NCBI GenBank assembly: GCA_946549155.1
Contig: CAMNQN010000138.1
Coordinates: forward strand, 1 to 9,226
Length of the DNA stretch: 9,226 nt
Direction of reading: 5' to 3'
Source: an uncultured Lachnospiraceae bacterium
Lineage (GTDB): Bacteria; Bacillota; Clostridia; Lachnospirales; Lachnospiraceae
Shown here piece after piece: positions 1 through 4,968 of this stretch (position 1 is its first letter; each line of letters opens with the position of its first letter). Under the pieces are notes generated by a model. The model was not told where the DNA came from. It saw only the letters and a list, made by a program, of their open reading frames with translations, and ran no database searches. Position numbers and translations under genes: made by a program.

Positions 1-289
1 GCTTCGTCTTTTTTTTATTTTTTTTAAAAACCGACTGTCGGTGCGTTTTAAGCTGGGCGGCTGAAAAAAAAACACGACAGGGGTTTTATTTGAGGAGGAT
101 CTTGATAATTCCCAGAAAATGTCTGTCTGGCAGGCCGAAAATGGAAGTATCTGTTATCTTTCCTGTGAAGGGGATGATTTCTGGGATAAAACCTTGTATT
201 TTTATAAATCCTTCCGTTCCAGGTAGCGTCTGACAGAAGCGATTTGATGATGCGGAATAGAAGATTTTGCAACAGGTCAGGAGGCCGGT
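1..289. other. Leader region without a confident gene
   Basis: This stretch precedes the first clear gene. It starts with two runs of eight T separated by one A (about 9-25), followed by five A and a short 13-nt palindrome (30-42). A run of A follows at about 64-72. I find no convincing -35/-10 pair for the phosphatase gene, so the operon may be transcribed from further upstream or from a promoter I cannot recognise. A short plus-strand reading frame (119-226) is listed separately. The minus-strand frames here cross into the phosphatase gene and look like its shadow. Confidence 0.5.
119..226 (+). CDS. Possible 35-codon small ORF or remnant of an upstream gene
   Basis: The frame starts at ATG 119 and stops at TAG 224-226. 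It is open upstream to a TGA at 62-64, so the readable stretch is 53 codons. The translation is rich in aromatic and acidic residues (for example EGDDFWDKTLYFYKSF), which looks more protein-like than the other two frames. The only purine-rich stretch, GAGGAGG at 92-98, lies 20 nt before the ATG, too far for a normal ribosome-binding site. It may be the C-terminal remnant of a decayed gene, a leader peptide, or chance. I assign no function. Confidence 0.2.
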   Translation: MSVWQAENGSICYLSCEGDDFWDKTLYFYKSFRSR

Positions 290-1321
290 ATGAGGCAATT
301 TATCATGCGCCTGAAAAAAAGAAAACAAGAACCAATGACGGCAGCGGCGGACGGCTTTGTGATCTGCCAGGAGCAGGTGCCGGGAAAGGGCGAGGATTTT
401 TTCCTGTATGAGCGCAGGCCGGAAGCGGTTCTGATGGCTGTCTTTGACGGCAGCGGCGGCAGCGGGGCAAGAGTATATCCGGAGTTTGGAAATCATACGG
501 GCGCCTATGTGGCTTCCCGGGTCCTGGCAGAGGCGGTGAAGCTTTGGTTTGACTGCGAAAGCAAGCGGATACAGCGCCGCCTGGCGGGAAAAAATAATGC
601 GGAATCGGATGAAAAGGAAGGAAAAGAGTCTGCGGAGGCAGGACTAAAGAAGGCCATGGATGATGCGCTGCATAGATGCCGGGAAAAATCCGGCTCCGGG
701 CCCATGCTGTTGGGCAGCCTGAAGAAAGAATTCCCCTCCACCATGGCGATGTTTCTATTGGGAGAACAGAGGAACAGAGCCGTCTTTTGCTGGTGCGGCG
801 ATTCCAGAGGGTATGTATTGGACAGCCAGGGACTTCATCAGGTGACGGCGGATGATACAGAGATCACGGATGCCATGGTCAACCTGCGGGAGGATGCGCC
901 CATGACAAATGTGGCCAGCGCATCCCATCCATATCAGATACATTGGCGGCAGGCAGAGCTAAAGCAGCCCTCCATTCTTCTGGCAGCCACAGACGGATGC
1001 TTCAGCTATCTGCCGACTCCGATGGAATTTGAAAAGTTATTGCTTGAGACCATGATGGAGTCCTCCAGCCTGAAAAAATGGCGCGCCGGGCTGATACGCC
1101 GGATAGAAGCTGTGGCCGGAGATGATTTTACCATGGGAATCTGCCTGCAGGGATTTCAGGATTTTGAGGAAGCAAAGCAGAGCCTCAGGGAGAGGCTTGA
1201 CGATATACGGGAGAAATTTCCGCTGGATGAAAAAACAGAGGAGAAAGAGCTATTCCGTCAGTGGGAGATTTACCGAAAGTCCTATGAAAAGCTGATGGAG
1301 AGAAGACAGGATGGAGATTAA
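290..1321 (+). CDS. PP2C-family Ser/Thr protein phosphatase
   Basis: This 343-residue protein is predicted to be a cytosolic, metal-dependent phosphatase that removes phosphate from Ser/Thr. The PP2C motifs appear in order: GED at 34-36 (the usual N-E-D site), VFDGSGG at 51-57 with metal ligand D53, STMAM at 150-154, CGDSRGY at 169-175, ATDG at 233-236 with D235, and GDDFT at 277-281 with metal ligands D278/D279. All key acidic residues are present, so it should be active. Residues 90-125 form a charged, Lys/Glu-rich insertion. After residue 290 the tail is charged and helical, probably coiled coil. ATG 290 is chosen because AGGAGG (279-284) lies 5 nt upstream; the next ATG, at 305, would be too far. 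Its end overlaps the kinase start by 11 nt, which suggests translational coupling. It probably reverses the work of the adjacent kinase. Confidence 0.93.
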   Translation: MRQFIMRLKKRKQEPMTAAADGFVICQEQVPGKGEDFFLYERRPEAVLMAVFDGSGGSGARVYPEFGNHTGAYVASRVLAEAVKLWFDCESKRIQRRLAGKNNAESDEKEGKESAEAGLKKAMDDALHRCREKSGSGPMLLGSLKKEFPSTMAMFLLGEQRNRAVFCWCGDSRGYVLDSQGLHQVTADDTEITDAMVNLREDAPMTNVASASHPYQIHWRQAELKQPSILLAATDGCFSYLPTPMEFEKLLLETMMESSSLKKWRAGLIRRIEAVAGDDFTMGICLQGFQDFEEAKQSLRERLDDIREKFPLDEKTEEKELFRQWEIYRKSYEKLMERRQDGD

Positions 1322-2258
1322 GGGTTATCAGATACGCGGTGAGTTAAAAACCACCAACAGTGGTTTTTCAAAATGGGGATTTGCGGACAAAAACGGGAAG
1401 ACCTATTTTATCAAGGAGTTTATCGATCCGGTGTATCCGGTTTATGCGGATGTTCTGGAGCCCGCCTTGGTTGAACGGAAAAAAAGAATATGCAAAGAAT
1501 TTGAGGACCGAACCGCTTTGCTGTACCGGGAAATCAATGAATGCTCGGACGGCAATCTGGTGTATATCGAAGAATTTTTCCGTGAGGGAAGCCATTATTA
1601 CCTGACGATGGAAAAGGTGGCAGCGGTGAGCATGAACCTGGTGAAACGAATGCCCCGGGAGGACCGGATCCGGATCTGCAAAACACTGATTCACAGTATC
1701 GGAAGAATGCACCAAAGGGGCATTGTCCATGGGGATATCAAGCTGGACAATATCATGTTCCGCCAGCTGCCTTCCGGGAAAATTACGGCGAAGGTCATTG
1801 ATTTTGATAACAGCTTCTGGGAAAGCGAGCCGCCGGATCCGGAAGAAGAGGTGCATGGCGACCCGGTGTATATGGCTCCGGAAACCTTTCGCATGATGGA
1901 AGAGGAAGAGGGGGCGCTGACAAGAGCGATTGATGTATTTGCTCTGGGCCTGGTATTTCATCAGATTTTCACCGGGGAGCTGCCGGGCTTTGACCACAGC
2001 AGATATGATTATCCCTTTGAAGCCGTTCTGGGTGGGGAGGAGCTGTCCTATAGCTATGAGATCCCCGGGGAATGGCGGGAAATGATTATCCGTATGACAG
2101 AGAAGGAGGAAGAAAAACGGATTTCTCTTGTGGAAGCGGAACAAATGTGGAAAAGTCCGGGATCAAGGCTGCGTAGTACCACCGGAGAAACGAAAGGCGC
2201 GGGAAGCAGCGGGGAAAGCGAAGCGGGCACTTTTTTTACGGCGGCAGGGGATTTGTAA
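1311..2258 (+). CDS. Cytosolic Ser/Thr protein kinase of a TerY-P-like triad
   Basis: This 315-residue protein kinase has no membrane segment. Visible motifs are the ATP-anchoring lysine K35 in FIKEF, a probable helix-C glutamate E74, the catalytic loop HGDIKLDN at 140-147 (D142, K144, N147), metal-binding D164 in DFDNS, APE at 189-191, and D208. It departs from the standard kinase at three points. The glycine loop is degenerate (NSGFSKWGF), HRD is HGD, so regulation through an activation-loop phosphate is unlikely, and DFG is DFD. The catalytic Lys and both Asp residues are kept, so activity is still expected. After about residue 282 a Gly/Ser/Glu-rich, probably disordered linker leads to the C-terminal peptide FFTAAGDL (308-315), which recurs at the end of the zinc-ribbon protein downstream. 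The start overlaps the phosphatase gene by 11 nt. The likely partners are that phosphatase and the vWA protein. Confidence 0.93.
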   Translation: MEIKGYQIRGELKTTNSGFSKWGFADKNGKTYFIKEFIDPVYPVYADVLEPALVERKKRICKEFEDRTALLYREINECSDGNLVYIEEFFREGSHYYLTMEKVAAVSMNLVKRMPREDRIRICKTLIHSIGRMHQRGIVHGDIKLDNIMFRQLPSGKITAKVIDFDNSFWESEPPDPEEEVHGDPVYMAPETFRMMEEEEGALTRAIDVFALGLVFHQIFTGELPGFDHSRYDYPFEAVLGGEELSYSYEIPGEWREMIIRMTEKEEEKRISLVEAEQMWKSPGSRLRSTTGETKGAGSSGESEAGTFFTAAGDL

Positions 2259-2312
2259 GAACGCCGAAGAGCTGTACGCAAGGCAATGAATTGCAGACGG
2301 GAGGACAGAAAG

Positions 2313-2996
2313 ATGGGAAATGGGTTGAAGATGACCTACAATGTGGACATGGTTTTTTGTATTGATGCAACCGGAAGTATGCAGCCGGTGATTTCTACGG
2401 TAAAGCAGAACGCCCTGTCCTTTTATCACGATGTGGTGAGGGTGATGGAGAACAAGCAGAAAACGATCAACAGCATGAGAGTCCGGGTAATTGTTTTCCG
2501 GGATTATATTGCAGATGATCAGCCGATGATGACAACGAAGTTTTTTGAGCTTCCGGCCCAGGCGGCCCAGTTCGAGGCCTGCATAAACAGCATCAGCGCC
2601 ATGGGAGGCGGGGATGAACCGGAGGACGGACTGGAGGCGCTTGCCTATGCGATCCGCTCTGACTGGACAAAGGAAGGAACGAAACGCCGGAATGTGATTG
2701 TGGTGTGGACGGACGCCTCCACCCACGAGATCGGATATGCGAAAAGTGATCCGAAATATCCGAAGGGGATGCCGGAATCCTTTAATCAGCTTACCGAATG
2801 GTGGGGGGACCGCCAGATGGAGCCGTATATCAAAAATGCAGCGAAGCGGCTGGTACTGTTTGCGCCGAAGGCTCCCTACTGGGAACAGATTTCTTCTACC
2901 TGGAATAATGTGATTCATTACCCGTCCACGGCAGGCAGGGGACTGGAGGAATTTACATATAAAGAGATTGTGGATGCGATCTGCAATAGTATTTAA
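2313..2996 (+). CDS. TerY-like von Willebrand factor A (vWA) domain protein
   Basis: This 227-residue protein is essentially a single vWA domain, a Rossmann-like fold that binds partners through a bound divalent metal (MIDAS site). It shows the first MIDAS element DATGS at 18-22 after a hydrophobic strand (VDMVFCI), then GGGDEPEDGLEAL at 98-110, and a third element WTDA at 132-135 (D134) after the strand NVIVV. The DxTGS form instead of DxSxS is common in stand-alone bacterial vWA proteins. ATG 2313 is preferred over the in-frame ATG at 2286 because GGGAGG (2299-2304) lies 8 nt before it. The protein has no signal peptide or membrane helix, so it should be cytosolic. It sits 54 nt after the kinase and 11 nt before the zinc-ribbon gene. 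The phosphatase-kinase-vWA order matches the TerY-P triad. A scaffold or adaptor role is inferred from the family. Confidence 0.92.
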   Translation: MGNGLKMTYNVDMVFCIDATGSMQPVISTVKQNALSFYHDVVRVMENKQKTINSMRVRVIVFRDYIADDQPMMTTKFFELPAQAAQFEACINSISAMGGGDEPEDGLEALAYAIRSDWTKEGTKRRNVIVVWTDASTHEIGYAKSDPKYPKGMPESFNQLTEWWGDRQMEPYIKNAAKRLVLFAPKAPYWEQISSTWNNVIHYPSTAGRGLEEFTYKEIVDAICNSI

Positions 2997-3007
2997 GGAG
3001 GCAGCAT

Positions 3008-3373
3008 ATGTTTTGCAGAAAATGCGGAGTGGAAGTAAGGGCAGGAGCAAAATTCTGCCATAAATGTGGGCATCCGGCGCCGGTGTCGGGCGGTACGGCC
3101 TCTGCGGGGGCCAGGACGCCGGGCGGTACGGCCTCTGCGGGAGCCGGGATTCCGGGCGGTACGGCCTCTGCGGGAGCCTGGACGCCGGGCAGTACGGCCT
3201 CTGCGGGAGCCAGGATGCCGGGTGGTACGGCCTCTGCGGAAGCTAGGATGCCAGGCAGCCCGTATGTTTCAGAAAAAGAAAAACCAGGCCTGATAAAAAC
3301 TATGCCGGAGCAGACAGACCATAATTCGGATGAGCAGTTTCAGGAATGGTTTTCGGATGCCGGAGATCTGTAG
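3008..3373 (+). CDS. Small zinc-ribbon protein with 11-residue tandem repeats and C-terminal AGDL tag
   Basis: This 121-residue soluble protein has three parts. Residues 3-20 form a zinc ribbon with C3-x2-C6 and C17-x2-C20. Residues 28-82 are five copies of an 11-residue repeat, consensus GGTASAGARxP, which should be a flexible, disordered linker rich in Thr and Ser. Residues 83-121 form an acidic tail ending EWFSDAGDL. That ending closely matches the C-terminus of the kinase two genes upstream. The start has a strong AGGAGG site (2997-3002) 5 nt ahead. No enzyme motif is present, so it is more likely an adaptor or kinase substrate; this is inference. The linker offers many possible phosphorylation sites, and the repeat number may vary between strains. 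Confidence 0.88.
   Translation: MFCRKCGVEVRAGAKFCHKCGHPAPVSGGTASAGARTPGGTASAGAGIPGGTASAGAWTPGSTASAGARMPGGTASAEARMPGSPYVSEKEKPGLIKTMPEQTDHNSDEQFQEWFSDAGDL
3089..3253 (+). repeat. Five tandem 33-bp repeats inside the zinc-ribbon gene
   Basis: Five consecutive 33-bp units start at 3089, 3122, 3155, 3188 and 3221. Each contains the core GGTACGGCCTCTGCGG or a one- or two-base variant of it. The period is a multiple of three, so gain or loss of a unit changes the linker length by 11 residues without breaking the frame. The first three units share an unbroken core and the last two have drifted. Because the repeats contain no stop in any plus-strand frame, they also create spurious ORFs. Confidence 0.95.
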
Positions 3374-3393
3374 AAGAAGGGAGGGATCAGGAG

Positions 3394-3759
3394 ATGATGA
3401 TACCTTTTACCTACACAAGGTATAAAAATTCAGTGCTTGCCAGCATAATAAGCCTTATCGGCTCTTCCTTTATTGTGGGAGGCGTTTTTCTGGGGGTAGC
3501 TTTTGTGGCAGAGAGCGTTACGGGAAATTCCGGAAAGGCAGTTAATATAGAGGAGCTGGCAGGAGCCGTGTTGAGCGGTGCTCTTATTGCCGCCATGGGC
3601 TGGCTGCTTACGCGATGGGCAAAAAGAATTGCGGAAAAGAAGCTTAAAAAAGAACTGAAGGCGGCCAAAAGCGTCCATGTATGCAGCCACTGCGGAAATT
3701 CCCTTGCACCGGATGATGTTTTTTGTTTTAAGTGCGGGACAAGAAGAGGAAGCAGATGA
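3394..3759 (+). CDS. Two-helix membrane protein with C-terminal zinc ribbon
   Basis: This 121-residue protein has two predicted membrane helices (about 13-39 and 54-73). A basic, helical stretch follows (residues 74-93, many Lys), and then a zinc ribbon with C97-x2-C100 and C111-x2-C114. The basic stretch after the second helix suggests that the ribbon faces the cytoplasm. ATG 3394 is preferred because GGGAGG (3380-3385) lies 8 nt upstream. A further in-frame ATG at 3346 would overlap the previous gene and lacks a ribosome-binding site, and the adjacent ATG 3397 is also possible. The gene starts 20 nt after the soluble zinc-ribbon gene, so it is probably co-transcribed with it. I do not recognise a specific family beyond the generic zinc ribbon; membrane anchoring of a signalling complex is inference. 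Confidence 0.84.
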   Translation: MMIPFTYTRYKNSVLASIISLIGSSFIVGGVFLGVAFVAESVTGNSGKAVNIEELAGAVLSGALIAAMGWLLTRWAKRIAEKKLKKELKAAKSVHVCSHCGNSLAPDDVFCFKCGTRRGSR

Positions 3760-3812
3760 CCATGACAAATCCGGATGACGGCGAAACGGTTATTCCGGAC
3801 AGAATATCATAA
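3756..3812 (+). CDS. Possible 18-residue micro-ORF coupled by an ATGA overlap
   Basis: The ATG at 3756 overlaps the TGA (3757-3759) of the preceding zinc-ribbon gene. AGAGGA (3745-3750) lies 5 nt upstream, a usable ribosome-binding site. The peptide is acidic and contains DDGETVIP around Thr11, then stops at TAA 3810-3812. It resembles a Thr-containing acidic peptide of the kind Ser/Thr kinases modify, but this is only a resemblance. It fills most of the 71-nt gap before the next gene. It is too short for coding statistics and may be chance. Confidence 0.3.
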   Translation: MTMTNPDDGETVIPDRIS

Positions 3813-3830
3813 AACAGGAGGTAGATAAAA

Positions 3831-4172
3831 ATGAAGAAGGTTGGAATTGCATTATTGGTTTTGCAGGTAGTAGCGGTGGCAGGAGGGCTTTCCAGTGGAA
3901 ATTTTATTTTGGCCCAGGGGGTAAACGGCGGGGCTGATCTGATAAAAATCATCGGCTATTTTGCTCCGGCAATGATCGGAGTTATTCTGATCGTGAAGGC
4001 AAATAAAAAAGCATCGCCTTCCGGCACTGGGGCAGGAAGGAACAGTGCTGCGGCAGGAAGAGACAGCGCTGTGAAAACAAGAGGGACAACTGTCTGCCCC
4101 AAGTGCGGGGCCGCTGTAGAAGCCGGAGATGACTTCTGTATGTATTGCGGAAATGCAGTCAAAAAACGGTAA
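3831..4172 (+). CDS. Second two-helix membrane protein with C-terminal zinc ribbon
   Basis: This 113-residue protein has two predicted membrane helices (about 3-22 and 37-56). A Lys/Ala/Ser/Gly linker follows (57-86), with a short near-repeat (AGRNSA, AGRDSA). The C-terminal zinc ribbon has C89-x2-C92 and C103-x2-C106 and a basic end (KKR). The architecture matches that of the preceding membrane zinc-ribbon protein, although the helices share no obvious similarity. The first helix could be read as a signal sequence, but no clear cleavage site follows it. ATG 3831 has AGGAGG (3816-3821) 9 nt upstream. It lies 19 nt before the secreted-protein gene. No specific function is recognisable. Confidence 0.84.
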   Translation: MKKVGIALLVLQVVAVAGGLSSGNFILAQGVNGGADLIKIIGYFAPAMIGVILIVKANKKASPSGTGAGRNSAAAGRDSAVKTRGTTVCPKCGAAVEAGDDFCMYCGNAVKKR

Positions 4173-4191
4173 CAGAGGAGGAAATGAGAGC

Positions 4192-4863
4192 ATGAAGAGA
4201 ATAGTTGCAATGATTTTGGCAGCGGGAATACTTACAGCGGCAGTGCCGGCCTGCGCACTGGCAGCGGAGGCTGCGGCTTTGGAGGACTATGCGCCGCTGG
4301 GACTGCTGACGGAGAGCGGATATGAAAATACTTATTTTGGCTTTCGCTGTGAGGCGCCCTCAGAGTACACGCTGGATAGCAGAGGGATATTTATTGCGTC
4401 GGAAGCACAGGATCGGGCGGCTGTTGCGGAAGCTTCTAATTCGGAATCCGCGCTTTCCCTTTTGAAATCACAGCTGATGTTTGGTTATGTTACAGTGTTT
4501 TCCGCAGCCTCGGATGCGGATTGTATTGCGGTGGGCGTACAGTCTCCGGGAATCGGCTATGACAAATGGGAGGAGGAAGAAACCGTTGTGGATAACAGCG
4601 TAGGTCAGACCTATGAAAATCTGGAATCTGCAGGTACAGAAGATGTGGCAATCGCAGATATACGCATCGAAAAAACACAGTTTACCGTTATGGACGAACT
4701 GCATTGGGGAATGACCTACAGCTGTACGATGAATGGAGTGCCCTATTATGGCAACAGTGTTTTTATGATTTCGGAGGATAATCAGTACCTGATTACGTTT
4801 GAGGTGACTTCCTTCGACGCACAGAAGGCAGATGTTATGCTGGGATATTTCCAAAAAATATAA
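4192..4863 (+). CDS. Secreted protein of unknown function
   Basis: This 223-residue protein starts with a typical Sec signal peptide: a basic start (MKR), a hydrophobic core at 4-18 and a probable signal peptidase I site after ALA at 22-24. C21 is not in a good lipobox because Pro occupies the -2 position, so a lipoprotein is less likely. The mature part is acidic, with alternating short strands and helices. It opens with a YENTYFGFRCEAP-like segment (44-56) and ends with a strand and helix (ITFEVTSF...MLGYF). That layout recalls small exported proteins of clostridia, possibly PsbP/Mog1-like, but I cannot confirm a family. ATG 4192 is chosen for the GAGGAGG at 4175-4181 and for the signal peptide that begins there. 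It is the last gene of the first block. Confidence 0.84.
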   Translation: MKRIVAMILAAGILTAAVPACALAAEAAALEDYAPLGLLTESGYENTYFGFRCEAPSEYTLDSRGIFIASEAQDRAAVAEASNSESALSLLKSQLMFGYVTVFSAASDADCIAVGVQSPGIGYDKWEEEETVVDNSVGQTYENLESAGTEDVAIADIRIEKTQFTVMDELHWGMTYSCTMNGVPYYGNSVFMISEDNQYLITFEVTSFDAQKADVMLGYFQKI

Positions 4864-4889
4864 TTGCCGGAAATTTCTCTGAAAACGCT

Positions 4890-4917
4890 TTGTGCACATC
4901 CGAAAATAAGCTATAAT
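4890..4917 (+). promoter_or_regulatory. Predicted sigma-A-type promoter for the second gene block
   Basis: A perfect -10 box TATAAT lies at 4912-4917. A weak -35 candidate TTGTGC lies at 4890-4895, 16 nt before it (TTTGTG at 4889-4894 would give 17 nt). Transcription would begin near 4923-4925, leaving about 45 nt of leader before the GTG start at 4969. The -10 box is inside one arm of a large inverted repeat, so a bound repressor could block it. Confidence 0.5.
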
Positions 4918-4941
4918 AGAAGAAATATTATAGCTTATTTT
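4903..4941. promoter_or_regulatory. Perfect 16-bp inverted repeat overlapping the -10 box (operator or terminator)
   Basis: The left arm AAAATAAGCTATAATA (4903-4918) and right arm TATTATAGCTTATTTT (4926-4941) are perfect reverse complements around a 7-nt spacer (GAAGAAA, 4919-4925). Only two of the 16 pairs are G:C, so an RNA hairpin would be long but weak. It could be a protein-binding operator, because it contains the TATAAT box, or a bidirectional AT-rich terminator between the two blocks, since both ends carry A/T tracts. I favour a regulatory role, but the sequence cannot decide. Confidence 0.6.
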
Positions 4942-4968
4942 GTTATGCTTCTGGAAAGGAAAACGGAT

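Noticed and set aside
30..42. Short palindrome ACCGACTGTCGGT near T-rich sequence, possible terminator
   Set aside because: The stem is only 5-6 bp with a 1-3 nt loop, too small for a credible intrinsic terminator in either direction.
2163..3050. 295-codon open frame on the minus strand
   Set aside because: It is antisense to the vWA gene, which has a full MIDAS motif and a strong ribosome-binding site.
3089..3253. CRISPR-like array
   Set aside because: The units are directly adjacent with no spacers, keep one reading frame, and lie inside a gene.
3064..3293. Alternative plus-strand frames through the 33-bp repeats
   Set aside because: They exist only because the repeat lacks stops in all frames. 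The frame beginning at 3008 has the ribosome-binding site and the zinc ribbon.
4192..4260. Lipoprotein signal at C21 of the secreted protein
   Set aside because: The residues before Cys are V-P-A. Proline at that place does not fit the lipobox, and an ALA cleavage site follows.
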